Made by a program: the position numbers and the translations under genes. Positions 16,741 to 25,784 of a stretch of DNA of 64,000 bases are shown here, in pieces. The notes beneath the pieces are model-generated. The model was not told where the DNA came from. It was given only the letters and a program-made list of their open reading frames with translations, and made no database searches. Position 1 is the stretch's first letter. The number at the start of each line of letters is the position of its first letter. Source of the DNA: Palsa-295 sp963781105 (GTDB lineage: Bacteria > Acidobacteriota > Terriglobia > Acidiferrales > UBA7541); assembly GCA_963781105.1 (NCBI GenBank), contig CAWAED010000009.1, positions 129,376 through 193,375 on the forward strand. The letters are read 5' to 3'.

Positions 16741-18993
16741 ATGATTTGCTCGCTTCGAAGAAAAGTGTTTCGAGCCCCGGTGGCAACTCCCGCGTCCTTT
16801 CAGTTGATGCGGTGGTCCGCTGCGCTCTTCCTGTTGCTTGTCGCTGCCGGCGCGGTCCGCGCGGACACCGAGTATTATCGGCACGTTTTTTTCGACAACA
16901 GCCTTACACCTGACTCTTACTTTTACAGCGCCGGAAAAGCCACCGCGCCGAGTCTTTTGACGCTGCTTGATGGGAAGCTTCCGGTGGAAACGCAGAGATT
17001 TTTCACCCCGCCGAATGCCTTGCGCCTCGAATGGACTTCTCAGCCTGGCGGCGGTTGGGTGGCGCAGATTAAAGTGGTGAGATTCCGCAATCGTGAAATA
17101 GGATTTGAAGGAGAGGTGCTTTCTTTTTGGTGCTTTGCGCCGGAGCGCATCGGTTCAGCCGACTTGCCGCTCGTACGGATCGAGGATGTCAGCAAGAATT
17201 TTTCCGGTCCGCTCCCGCTGGCGAGGTTCTCCGGAGTCGTGCCTGCGGGACAATGGATCCACGTGAAAATCCCATTGCGAGATTTTGCCAGAGCTTCCAT
17301 TCGTCCTCTGGAAGCAAATCACCTGGGCGGCCTGATTTTCTCGCAGTCTTCCGCGGACGCGGCGCCTCACACATTGATCGTTGACGAAATCACCATCGAA
17401 GCTTCGCAAAAGGCGGCTGCACCGCGCCGATTGGCGGCGCCCGAAGAACTAACCGCAACGGGTTATGAGCGCCATATTGACGTGGCATGGCGGCCGGTCG
17501 TTTCCGAGCACCTTCGCAATTATGTGATCTATCGCTCGCTCGACGGCGGCCCGTATCAACCGATTGGAATTCAGGAACGCGGCCTCGAGCGATACACGGA
17601 TTTCCTTGGCAAGACTGATCAAGCGGCATCGTACAAGGTGGCGGCAGATTCTTGGGAGGGCGTGATCTCGCCAATGTCCGCGGCGGTGAGCGCTGCGACG
17701 CGGCCGCTCACCGACGACGAGCTGCTCACGATGCTACAGGAAGAGTGCTTCCATTATTACTGGGATTCGTCCGGGCCTCATTCCGGCATGGCGCGTGAAA
17801 ATATTCCGGGCGATGACCGCATCATCGCGACGGGTGCGAGCGGCTTCGGGATCATGGCATTGGTAGTGGGGATTGATCGGGGCTTCATCACTCGCGCGCG
17901 AGGGATCGAGCGTCTCGCCAAGATTGTCAGCTTTCTGGAAAGAGCACCGCGCTATCACGGAGCCTGGTCGCATTTCATGGATGACGCCACGGGCGCGAGT
18001 TTGCCGGTCTTCAACATGTTCGACGATGGCGGGGATCTGGTGGAAACGGCTTTTCTGATGGAGGGGCTCCTAACCGCGCGGCAGTACCTGAATCAATCGA
18101 GCGCACAAGAAAAATCGCTGGACGAGCGCATCTCCCGACTCTGGGAAACCGTGGAGTGGGATTGGTATCGCCGGTCGTCGCAGAGCGACGCGCTTTATTG
18201 GCACTGGTCGCCTCATTGGTCGTGGTACATCAATCATCGCCTCACGGGTTTCAACGAGGTGATGATCGTGTATCTGCTGGCCATCGCTTCGCCCACTCAT
18301 TCCGCGCCAAGCAGCCTTTACTACACGGGCTGGGCGGATGGCGCCGGAAATGGCTCCAAGGAAAATGATTTTCTCGACGGCAAGACCTATTTCGGAATCA
18401 AGCTAGACGTTGGCACAAAACAAGGCAACCCGCTTTTCTTCGCGCACTATTCCTATATGGGATTTGATCCGCGCGGGTTCCGCGATCGCTTCACGGATTA
18501 TTTCGAAAACAACCGGAACCTGGCATTGATCAACCGCGCTTATTGCATTGAGAATCCGAAACATCACAAGGGATACGGACCCGATTCCTGGGGATTGACG
18601 GCGAGCGATGGACCGGAGGGGTACGTTCCGAATGCGCCTGACTCGAATGATGACACCGGCACGATGACGCCGACCGGAGCGCTTGCGTCATTTCCCTACA
18701 CTCCTGAAGCTTCTATAGCCGCGCTGAAGCATTTCTATCGTGATCTGGGAAACCGACTGTGGGGCGTCTACGGGCCACGCGATGCGTTCAACCTGGACGA
18801 TAATTGGTTTGCGCCAATCTATATGGGACTGAACCAAGCGCCCATCACGGTGATGATCGAAAACTATCGCACGGGGCTCTTGTGGAAACTTTTTATGTCT
18901 AATCCGGAGATTTCTCGAATGCTGAAGCGTATCGGTTTCACTGCTGACACGATGATGCAGCCGAAACCAGTGGCAACACCGCAGGATCATTAG
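16741..18993 (+). CDS. Secreted GH144-like glucanase / glucoamylase-domain protein
   Basis: About 750 residues from ATG 16741; a GTG at 16735 and an ATG at 16807 (directly before hydrophobic ALFLLLVAAGAV) are alternatives, and no start has a strong RBS. After the signal comes a carbohydrate-binding-like beta domain (~45-225), a fibronectin-III-like segment (~235-320: YERHIDVAWRPV, NYVIYRSLDGGPY), then an (alpha/alpha)6 barrel with GMARENIPGDD, GASGFGIMALVVGIDRGF, MFDDGGDLVETAFLMEG and HYSYMGFDPRGF. This fits the PF10091 / GH144 family, whose characterised members are endo-beta-1,2-glucanases. Divergent from the TonB receptor, it likely degrades the glycan that the receptor imports. Confidence 0.82.
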   Translation: MICSLRRKVFRAPVATPASFQLMRWSAALFLLLVAAGAVRADTEYYRHVFFDNSLTPDSYFYSAGKATAPSLLTLLDGKLPVETQRFFTPPNALRLEWTSQPGGGWVAQIKVVRFRNREIGFEGEVLSFWCFAPERIGSADLPLVRIEDVSKNFSGPLPLARFSGVVPAGQWIHVKIPLRDFARASIRPLEANHLGGLIFSQSSADAAPHTLIVDEITIEASQKAAAPRRLAAPEELTATGYERHIDVAWRPVVSEHLRNYVIYRSLDGGPYQPIGIQERGLERYTDFLGKTDQAASYKVAADSWEGVISPMSAAVSAATRPLTDDELLTMLQEECFHYYWDSSGPHSGMARENIPGDDRIIATGASGFGIMALVVGIDRGFITRARGIERLAKIVSFLERAPRYHGAWSHFMDDATGASLPVFNMFDDGGDLVETAFLMEGLLTARQYLNQSSAQEKSLDERISRLWETVEWDWYRRSSQSDALYWHWSPHWSWYINHRLTGFNEVMIVYLLAIASPTHSAPSSLYYTGWADGAGNGSKENDFLDGKTYFGIKLDVGTKQGNPLFFAHYSYMGFDPRGFRDRFTDYFENNRNLALINRAYCIENPKHHKGYGPDSWGLTASDGPEGYVPNAPDSNDDTGTMTPTGALASFPYTPEASIAALKHFYRDLGNRLWGVYGPRDAFNLDDNWFAPIYMGLNQAPITVMIENYRTGLLWKLFMSNPEISRMLKRIGFTADTMMQPKPVATPQDH

Positions 18994-19239
18994 CCGCCGA
19001 TTTTTGTGAAGTGACGTTCACCTGCGGAAAGAGGCAGTAATTCTCAGTGACACCAAATTTCGATTAAAGGTTGAGTTCTTCGCGGCCGATGTTCGGGTAG
19101 ACTTCTGCGAGATTGCGGATAGAATAATTGGTTCTGCAGCGGCGAAATATGCTGCTGGCGCTGCGAAGCGCGTTTTGCGTCGTGGTATTTTCAGGTCCGG
19201 CGTGGCAGCGAACGCACGTTTTGATATCGAGGGTGAAGA
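18994..19239. other. Intergenic region upstream of pntAA
   Basis: About 245 bases with no credible gene. It should contain the pnt operon promoter; a purine-rich GAGGGTGAAG lies just before the pntAA ATG. Confidence 0.4.
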
Positions 19240-20421
19240 ATGATTGTTGGCGTACCGCGGGAGATGTTTCCAGGAGAACGGCGCGTGGCTTTGGTGCCTT
19301 CGGTGGTGCCGACGCTGGCGAAATCAGGGCTCGAAGTGATCGTGGAAGCGGGAGCAGGGATCGAGGCGGGTTATCCGGACGCGGATTACGTGGCGAAGGG
19401 CGCGAAGATTATCGCGGAGCGCGCCGAGGTGTTTCGCAGCGCCGACATTATCGTACAAGTGCTCGCGCACGGATCGAACGACAAAACGGGCAAGGCAGAC
19501 CTGCCACTTTTTCACCGCGATCAAGTGTTGATCGGATTTTTGCGCCCGCTGGGCGACCTGCGAACCATCCAGGAAATTGCGGCGACGGGCGTGACTTCGT
19601 TTGCGGTGGAATTGATGCCGCGGACGACGCGGGCGCAGGCGATGGATGCACTTTCGTCCATGGGAACAATTTGCGGATACAAGGCGGTGCTGATTGCCGC
19701 GGACACGTTGCCGCGAATGTTTCCGATGCTGACAACCGCGGCGGGGACGATTACGCCGGCGCGCGTGCTGGTGATCGGCGCGGGCGTGGCGGGACTGCAG
19801 GCGCTCGCGACGGCGAAGCGGCTCGGCGCGGTGACTTCGGCGTACGACATGCGTCCGGCAGCGAAAGAACAGGTGCAAAGCCTCGGCGGGCGCTTTGTGG
19901 AATTGCCGATTGAAGCGAAGGACGCGCAGGACGCGGGCGGATACGCGAAGGCGCAGGATGAAGATTTCTACAGGAAACAGCGCGAACTGCTCGGGCGCGT
20001 AGTGGCCGAAAGCGATGTGGTGATTACCGCGGCCGTGATTCCGGGGAAAAAATCGCCGGTGCTGGTGACGCGCGACATGATCGCGCGCATGGCGCCGGGC
20101 TCGGTGATTGTGGATTTGGCGTCGGAGCGCGGCGGAAATTGCGAGCTCTGCCGGCCCGGAGAGAAAGTGGTGGAGAACGGTGTCACAGTGATCGGACGAA
20201 TCAACCTGGCGAGCACGGTGCCGTATCACGCGAGCCAGATGTATGCGCGCAATATCACTGCGTTCCTGCAATATCTGGTGCAGGGCGGGAAGCTGCAACT
20301 GAAAATGGATGATGAAATCGTGCGCAGCACGCTGCTGACGCGCAACGGCGAAATCGTGAACGAGCGCGTGCGGGAATTTTTGTCGTTGCCGGCGCTGACG
20401 ACGGCGGGCGGAGCGAACTGA
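19240..20421 (+). CDS. pntAA: NAD(P) transhydrogenase subunit alpha part 1
   Basis: 393 residues forming transhydrogenase domain I, the soluble NAD(H)-binding part. It has the AlaDh/PNT N-terminal domain (VGVPREMFPGERRVALVPS) and the nucleotide-binding domain with the Rossmann motif VLVIGAGVAGLQALATAKRLG and the mobile-loop region (SEYD-like SAYDMRP, AAVIPGKKSP). The enzyme couples hydride transfer between NADH and NADP+ to proton movement across the inner membrane. The alpha subunit is split, as in many non-enteric bacteria. Its stop overlaps the next ATG by one base. Confidence 0.95.
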   Translation: MIVGVPREMFPGERRVALVPSVVPTLAKSGLEVIVEAGAGIEAGYPDADYVAKGAKIIAERAEVFRSADIIVQVLAHGSNDKTGKADLPLFHRDQVLIGFLRPLGDLRTIQEIAATGVTSFAVELMPRTTRAQAMDALSSMGTICGYKAVLIAADTLPRMFPMLTTAAGTITPARVLVIGAGVAGLQALATAKRLGAVTSAYDMRPAAKEQVQSLGGRFVELPIEAKDAQDAGGYAKAQDEDFYRKQRELLGRVVAESDVVITAAVIPGKKSPVLVTRDMIARMAPGSVIVDLASERGGNCELCRPGEKVVENGVTVIGRINLASTVPYHASQMYARNITAFLQYLVQGGKLQLKMDDEIVRSTLLTRNGEIVNERVREFLSLPALTTAGGAN

Positions 20422-20720
20422 TGGTGCAGACGGACCTAGTTACGGATCTTTACGTATTCATCCTCGCGGCGTTTATCGGGTTTGAGGTGATTCGCCGGGT
20501 TTCCCCGCTGCTGCATACGCCGCTGATGTCGCTGACAAACGCGCTGGATGCGATTGCCGTGGTGGGCGCGATTATTCTGGCGGGCGAAGGCAAAAGTACG
20601 CTGGCGACGATTTTGGGGACGCTGGCGATCGTCGCAGCGACCAGCAACATCGTCGGTGGGTTCCTAATCACGGATCGCATGTTGAAAATGTTCAAGACGA
20701 GCCGCCCCGCGAAACCATGA
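20421..20720 (+). CDS. pntAB: NAD(P) transhydrogenase subunit alpha part 2
   Basis: 99-residue membrane protein corresponding to the C-terminal transmembrane part of PntA. Three hydrophobic helices are visible (LYVFILAAFIGFEVI, NALDAIAVVGAIILAG, ILGTLAIVAATSNIVGGFLI), with the conserved SLTNALDAIAVVGA stretch. It forms part of the proton channel together with PntB. It starts at TGATG overlapping pntAA and its stop overlaps pntB (ATGA). Confidence 0.93.
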   Translation: MVQTDLVTDLYVFILAAFIGFEVIRRVSPLLHTPLMSLTNALDAIAVVGAIILAGEGKSTLATILGTLAIVAATSNIVGGFLITDRMLKMFKTSRPAKP

Positions 20721-22117
20721 CGCCATTCGCCGGTTCCGACCTTCTGCTGCAAATTACCTACCTGATCGCCGCTACTCTTTTTATTTTGTCGCTGAAATGG
20801 ATGAGTTCGCCGAGCACGGCGCGGCGCGGAGTGTGGGCAGGCGAAGTGGGCATGCTGCTCGCGATCCTGGGCACTTTGCTGCACCACGGGATCGTCGATT
20901 ACCGCTGGATTGCGGTGGGGCTGGTGCTCGGTTCGATCATTGGCGTGCCGCTTGGATTGGTGCACATGACTGCGGTGCCGCAGCGAACCGCGCTGAGCCA
21001 TGCATTTGGCGCGTTGTGCGTGACGCTGGTCGGTACTTCCGAATTTTATTTGCGCGCGCCGCATGTGCCGCCGTTCATGATGGCGGTGCTTTCGACCGAA
21101 GTGATTCTGGGCTCGCTGACTTTTACGGGAAGCCTGATGGCGGCAGGAAAGCTGGAGGAAGTGCTGCCGCAGAGGCCGATCACGTACAAGGGCCAGAATT
21201 TTGTGAATTTCGTGGTGCTGGGAATTGCGGTGGTGGTGGCGGTAATTCTGGTGCGGCATCCCGAGCACACGCATTTGTTTCCGCTGATGCTGGCCGTTCC
21301 GTTGATTTTCGGCGTGCTGATGATTGTGCCGATCGGTGGCGCGGATATGCCCACGGTGATGTCTCTGCTGAATTCCTATGCCGGACTTTCGGCAGCGGCG
21401 ATGGGATTCGTGCTCGATAGCAAGCTGCTGATTATTGCCGGGGCGCTGGATGGGGCGTCCGGGTTCATTCTTTCGGTGAACATGTCGAAAGCGATGAACC
21501 GGTCGTTTTCCAACGTGCTGTTCGGCGCGTTCGGGCAGGACCAGGCTGCGAAAAGCGCGACGGGGCAAGAAGCGACGCCTGTGAAAAGCGCGACGCCGGA
21601 AGAAGCAGCTGCGATACTTTCCGCGGCGAGCAACGTGGTGATCGTGCCGGGTTACGGAATGGCGGTGGCGCAGGCGCAGCACAAAGTGCGCGAGCTATAC
21701 GATATTTTGACGAAGCGCGGCGTGAATGTGAAATTCGGAATTCATCCGGTGGCGGGACGCATGCCGGGACACATGAACGTGCTGCTGGCGGAAGCGGATA
21801 TCCCTTACGACAAGCTCGTGGACATGGACGATTTGAATCCAGAATTTCCACAGACGGATGTGGCGCTGGTGATCGGCGCGAATGACGTGACTAATCCCGC
21901 GGCGCGCACCGATCCGAGCAGCCCGATTTACGGGATGCCGATTCTGGATGTGGACAAGGCGCGCACGGTGATGGTGATCAAGCGCGGGATGAGTCCGGGC
22001 TTCGCGGGAATTGATAATCCTCTCTATTACCTCGACAAAACGCTGATGCTTTTCGGCGACGCGAAAACGTTTGTGGGTGACATCGTGCGGGAACTCGGCG
22101 GAACTGGGCACGGATAG
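20717..22117 (+). CDS. pntB: NAD(P) transhydrogenase subunit beta
   Basis: 466 residues. About nine N-terminal membrane helices (YLIAATLFILSLKWMSSPSTA onward, GADMPTVMSLLNSYAGLSAAAMGF) are followed by an Ala/Lys linker and soluble NADP(H)-binding domain III with VIVPGYGMAVAQAQ, FGIHPVAGRMPGHMNVLLAEA, VIGANDVTNPAA and the final KRGMSPGFAGIDNPLYY. Third gene of a tightly overlapping pntAA-AB-B operon; the complete enzyme supplies NADPH using the proton gradient. Confidence 0.96.
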   Translation: MTPFAGSDLLLQITYLIAATLFILSLKWMSSPSTARRGVWAGEVGMLLAILGTLLHHGIVDYRWIAVGLVLGSIIGVPLGLVHMTAVPQRTALSHAFGALCVTLVGTSEFYLRAPHVPPFMMAVLSTEVILGSLTFTGSLMAAGKLEEVLPQRPITYKGQNFVNFVVLGIAVVVAVILVRHPEHTHLFPLMLAVPLIFGVLMIVPIGGADMPTVMSLLNSYAGLSAAAMGFVLDSKLLIIAGALDGASGFILSVNMSKAMNRSFSNVLFGAFGQDQAAKSATGQEATPVKSATPEEAAAILSAASNVVIVPGYGMAVAQAQHKVRELYDILTKRGVNVKFGIHPVAGRMPGHMNVLLAEADIPYDKLVDMDDLNPEFPQTDVALVIGANDVTNPAARTDPSSPIYGMPILDVDKARTVMVIKRGMSPGFAGIDNPLYYLDKTLMLFGDAKTFVGDIVRELGGTGHG

Positions 22118-22192
22118 CCTTCGAGAAACGTCGGTGAACGAGGACGGGTTTCGGCTGATGGCGATTCACTCGCCCTGTGAATTCATTGCTGC

Positions 22193-22903
22193 TTAAGATT
22201 CATTCGGATCGGTGGACGGCGATTGCGTGTTTTGCGGGGAAGAATCGGACGAAAGTTGCTGTTTCAAATCCCAAAAATCTTCATGGTCGAGAATTTCAAA
22301 ACCGATCAAAAACTGTGACGCCTCCGTTTCTTTTGCCCAAGTAACGCACCCGCTGGCGGTCGCCGCATTCTCGGTCTTTTGCAGCCACAGCCTGGCGCCA
22401 ACCGCGGCCGGATCACGCACCGTGATGCAAGCTCCCACTTTGCTGACGTTCACCGTCGCGGTCAGTTCAAATCTGCCGCGTAGTCCGGGCTCACGGTAAA
22501 CGCGAATCGGCACACGCAGTGGAATCCGCGGATTCCTTTGCACTCTCTTGTACATCTCCACGGCATCCGTGGACAAAACCAGAAAATTGTCGCGCTCTTT
22601 GTCCGTGAGTTGCTTGGCGCTCGTAACCAGCGTGCCCGCCTGCCCGATAAGAGCCGAGAGAAACGCGGAGGCGGCGACACGATCGCGTCCGATGGGGTCG
22701 GCGCCCGCGAACCGTTCGCGATAGTCGGCAAGGCGGCGCGAGGCGATATCGTAGAAATGTTTGCGACACAACGGACGCGAATCCAGAGTCGCCTCCGGCA
22801 GGCTCTTGCAACCGATCCATCCGCATAAACCTGCAGCCAATGCAGCCCCTCGAAAGCTCGGAATCGTTGAGTTGCAGTCTAAAGGTTTGGCTCGAAAAAT
22901 CAA
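22193..22903 (-). CDS. PilZ-domain-like protein with N-terminal Cys/His motif
   Basis: About 236 residues. The N-terminus carries a CxxxxC ... CxxH pattern (CGWIGC, RPLCRKHF), possibly a metal site. The C-terminal half looks like a PilZ domain: RNPRIPLRVPIRV supplies an RxxxR-like motif and NVSKVGACITV replaces the usual D/NxSxxG. PilZ domains bind cyclic di-GMP, but binding here is not assured. The start is a TTG overlapping the uxaC stop (TTGA), so translation is probably coupled; there is no good ATG alternative. Its link to hexuronate metabolism is unclear. Confidence 0.65.
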   Translation of the reverse strand: MIFRAKPLDCNSTIPSFRGAALAAGLCGWIGCKSLPEATLDSRPLCRKHFYDIASRRLADYRERFAGADPIGRDRVAASAFLSALIGQAGTLVTSAKQLTDKERDNFLVLSTDAVEMYKRVQRNPRIPLRVPIRVYREPGLRGRFELTATVNVSKVGACITVRDPAAVGARLWLQKTENAATASGCVTWAKETEASQFLIGFEILDHEDFWDLKQQLSSDSSPQNTQSPSTDPNES

Positions 22904-24312
22904 TCGATGAGGCCGGGCAGGCCCAGGAAGCGGGCGGCATTATCGTAGCAGACGTCCTGGAGCAGACGCGCCATCATGGTTTCGTCACTGGGAAGCAAAC
23001 CTTCTTCGATATCATTGCCCAAAATATTGCAGAGGATGCGACGGAAATATTCGTGGCGCGTGAAAGACATGAACGAGCGCGAATCCGTGACCATGCCGAC
23101 AAAATTGGAGAGCAGTCCGCAATTGGATAGAGCGTTCAGCTGCCACTCGATGCCTTCTTTCTGATCCAGGAACCACCAACTCGGGCCGAATTGAACTTTG
23201 CTCCTGATGCCCTCCTGCGGAAAATTTCCGGCCATGCTTGCAAAAATATAATTATCGGCAGGATTGAGATTGTAGACGATCATTTTCGGCAACGAATTTT
23301 CGCGGTCGAGCAGATCGCAATAGGCGCCAAGCGCCGCGCCTTGCGGCCAATCGCCGATCGAATCGAATCCGGCGTCGGCACCGAGCGCAGCCATTTGTCG
23401 CGAATTGACGTTGCGATAGGCGCCGAGGTGGAGTTGCTTGGTCCAGCCTTTGCGGGCGTCGAGATGCCCGAAGAAAATCATCAAGTGTCCCGCCAAGCCC
23501 GCCGCTTCCTGCGCATCGAGAGAATTGCCTGCGCGCAATTTATTGAAGGCTTCGGCGGCATGCTGATCCGCGAAGGGGTCCGCGTAACAATGGATCAGCC
23601 CGTGGTCGGAGAGACGACAGCCCTGCGTGTGGAAAAACTCATGGCGCTGGGCCAGCGCATCGCGGAAATCGGCCAGGCGCGAAATTTCGACGTTGGCTAC
23701 GGAGCCCAGGCGGTTCGTCCATTCATTGAATCGCTGCGGATCGCTCAGGCGCAGCGCGCCGTCGGGGCGGAAGGTGGGGAACACGCGCGTCTGGATCGCG
23801 GAACTTCTGATTTTTTGGTGTGATTCGAGAGTATCCGTGGGATCGTCCGTAGTGCACAGTGCGACGACGCGAAACTTCCGCAGGATGCCCTGCGGGGTCA
23901 AGTCTTCACTGCGCAGCTTAGCATTTGCTGCGGCCCAGATTTCGGCCGCCGAGGATTCGTCGAGCAATTTGTCGATGCCGAAGTAGCGACTGAGTTCCAG
24001 ATAGGTCCAGTGATAGAGCGGATTCCGCATCGTGCGCGGGACCGTCTTGGCCCAAGCCTCGAACTTTTCGTAGGGAGTCGCGTTGCCGCTGCAAAACTTT
24101 TCTGCGAACCCATTGGAGCGCATGGCGCGCCATTTGTAGTGGTCGCCCTCGAGCCAAATGTCGGTGAGGGTTTCGAAACGAGCGTTATTTGCAATTTCCA
24201 CGGAAGGAAGATGCGAGTGGAAATCCAGAATCGGAATTTTTTCGGCGTAGGCGTGGTAAAGGTGCCGCGCAGTCTTGGTTTGTAGCAAGAAGTCTTCGGT
24301 GATAAAGGTCAT
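22900..24312 (-). CDS. uxaC: Glucuronate isomerase
   Basis: About 470 residues from ATG 24312 (MTFITEDFLLQTKTARHLY); an ATG at 24333 would add seven. The protein is collinear with UxaC: the metal-site HSH in ILDFHSHLP, WLEGDHYKWRAMRSNG, HWTYLELSRYFGI, CTTDDPTDTLESH, GHLDARKGWTKQLHLG and the C-terminal FVGMVTDSRSFMSFTRHEYFRRILC. It converts D-glucuronate to D-fructuronate (or galacturonate to tagaturonate). The adjacent SDR gene may encode the next, oxidoreductive step. Confidence 0.95.
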   Translation of the reverse strand: MTFITEDFLLQTKTARHLYHAYAEKIPILDFHSHLPSVEIANNARFETLTDIWLEGDHYKWRAMRSNGFAEKFCSGNATPYEKFEAWAKTVPRTMRNPLYHWTYLELSRYFGIDKLLDESSAAEIWAAANAKLRSEDLTPQGILRKFRVVALCTTDDPTDTLESHQKIRSSAIQTRVFPTFRPDGALRLSDPQRFNEWTNRLGSVANVEISRLADFRDALAQRHEFFHTQGCRLSDHGLIHCYADPFADQHAAEAFNKLRAGNSLDAQEAAGLAGHLMIFFGHLDARKGWTKQLHLGAYRNVNSRQMAALGADAGFDSIGDWPQGAALGAYCDLLDRENSLPKMIVYNLNPADNYIFASMAGNFPQEGIRSKVQFGPSWWFLDQKEGIEWQLNALSNCGLLSNFVGMVTDSRSFMSFTRHEYFRRILCNILGNDIEEGLLPSDETMMARLLQDVCYDNAARFLGLPGLID

Positions 24313-24403
24313 GCGCTTTTCTGCTGTGCGCAAATTCGGAATACGATGCGCGAGCGGCTTCCTTTTCGAGTATTCGCTTCGCTACAAATTACTCCGAACC
24401 GCG

Positions 24404-25180
24404 CTATTGATTCACGCCGCTAGCGAGAATGCCGCCGTCTACCACCAGCAAGTGACCGGTAACGAAGCTCGCCGCATCGGAAGCGAGAAATACCGCAGCT
24501 CCGCCGAGTTCCTCCACTTTCCCAAAGCGCTTCATCGGCGTGCGCAGCAGAAATTCACGTCCGCGCTCGGTGCCGTCGAGAAGCGCGGCGTTCAGATCCG
24601 TGCGGAACACTCCGGGAACCAGGGCGTTCACGCAAACTCCGGAGCTGGCCCACTCAATCGCGAGAGTTTTTGTGAGCGCGGCCACGCCCGCCTTGCTGGC
24701 GCCATAGGCCGCGACTTCGAACAAGCCTACGAAGCACGTCAGCGAACCGATATTGATGATGCGCCCGTATTTTTGTTCGAGCATGTGACGGCCAAAGACG
24801 CGGCAGGCGCGCAGAGTGCCTTTTAGATTGGTTTCCTGGATGGCGTTCCATTCGTCGTCGGGAAAATCAATCGTCGGAGCACGCTTGGTACGGCCGGCGC
24901 AGTTCACCAGGATTTGCACGTTGCCGAACGCCTCGCACACTGACTGCAGGAGCTGTTCCACGCTGCTGTTGTCTGTCACGTCGCAGGTAAGCGCGAGCGA
25001 TCTGCGCCCGAGCGACGCAACTTCGTCGGCAGCCTTGCGCGCGAGTTCCGCGCGGCGTCCTGTGGGCACCACGTCCGCTCCGGCGATGGCGAGCTCGCGG
25101 GCGAGAGCAAAGCCGATGCCACTGGTGCCACCGATTACTACGGCTGTCTTGCCCCTCAGATCAAGAAGCGGATGACCCAT
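24404..25180 (-). CDS. SDR family NAD(P)-dependent oxidoreductase
   Basis: 258 residues of classical short-chain dehydrogenase. The nucleotide-binding glycine motif is IGGTSGIG; the TGRR that follows suggests NADP(H). NCAG, the catalytic Ser in IINIGS, YGASK, and the C-terminal GGAAVFLASDAASFVTGHLLVVDGG follow. It resembles gluconate 5-dehydrogenase or 2-deoxy-D-gluconate-type enzymes. Upstream of uxaC in the same orientation with a ~90-bp gap, it is plausibly the fructuronate-reducing or a related hexuronate enzyme. Substrate assignment is inference. Confidence 0.88.
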   Translation of the reverse strand: MGHPLLDLRGKTAVVIGGTSGIGFALARELAIAGADVVPTGRRAELARKAADEVASLGRRSLALTCDVTDNSSVEQLLQSVCEAFGNVQILVNCAGRTKRAPTIDFPDDEWNAIQETNLKGTLRACRVFGRHMLEQKYGRIINIGSLTCFVGLFEVAAYGASKAGVAALTKTLAIEWASSGVCVNALVPGVFRTDLNAALLDGTERGREFLLRTPMKRFGKVEELGGAAVFLASDAASFVTGHLLVVDGGILASGVNQ

Positions 25181-25784
25181 GCAGTTCTCCTGATCGGCAG
25201 CGCGATAGTGGAGTCACCGTGCAGTTCGGTGCGTCCGCGGCGAAGTCATGCTGGAATTTTCGGAACACAGGACATTCACGAGAATGGCGGAGGGCGCAGT
25301 CGCTCGCAAACCTTTCTCCGGTCCAAATTCCCTGCTAACAGGGAACATTACAGGGAAATTCGCGCCTTGAGTTGGAGCTGTCGACGATAACTCCACGCGG
25401 CGGATCGCTTTAACGAAACAATTGAATCTCGGAGCATAATCTTAGCAGGGAAAGATTGGCGACGGAACAGGAATGGCATGCCCTGTTAACCGAGATGCCG
25501 TGGCGAAATGAGTTCGAAAGGATTTGTCGCTTAGTCTTGCGCACCGATTCTCCCATCACGTGTTATTCTGATGTCCGTAAATCTTTGAATTCGGCCACCG
25601 TTTCCTCAATTCGATTGAAGTGAACAGTGTTTTGTCTGGCGCCTTTCCTCGGCATCGTTCGCCCGACAAAATTGGCGCGGACAGAATAAATTGAGCGTCG
25701 CGCTATTAGTCTTGCGATACAATTCGTGTTATCGTAGTTTCATACGTAGCGCGTTTCCACGATATGCCGTCGTTGTGGTGAACT
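25181..25784. other. About 600 bases without a gene; repeated CAGGGAA motifs
   Basis: No frame gives a credible protein. A perfect 7-bp hairpin TTCCCTG / CAGGGAA (25328-25345) is followed by further CAGGGAA, AGCAGGG and CCCTGTTAAC motifs to ~25490. Promoters for the SDR gene and for the following rightward gene should lie in this interval. Confidence 0.5.
25328..25345. repeat. TTCCCTG/CAGGGAA hairpin
   Basis: Perfect inverted repeat with a CTAA loop at the centre of a stretch containing additional CAGGGAA half-sites at ~25350 and ~25446. Function unknown; it could be a dispersed repeat or an operator. Confidence 0.5.
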
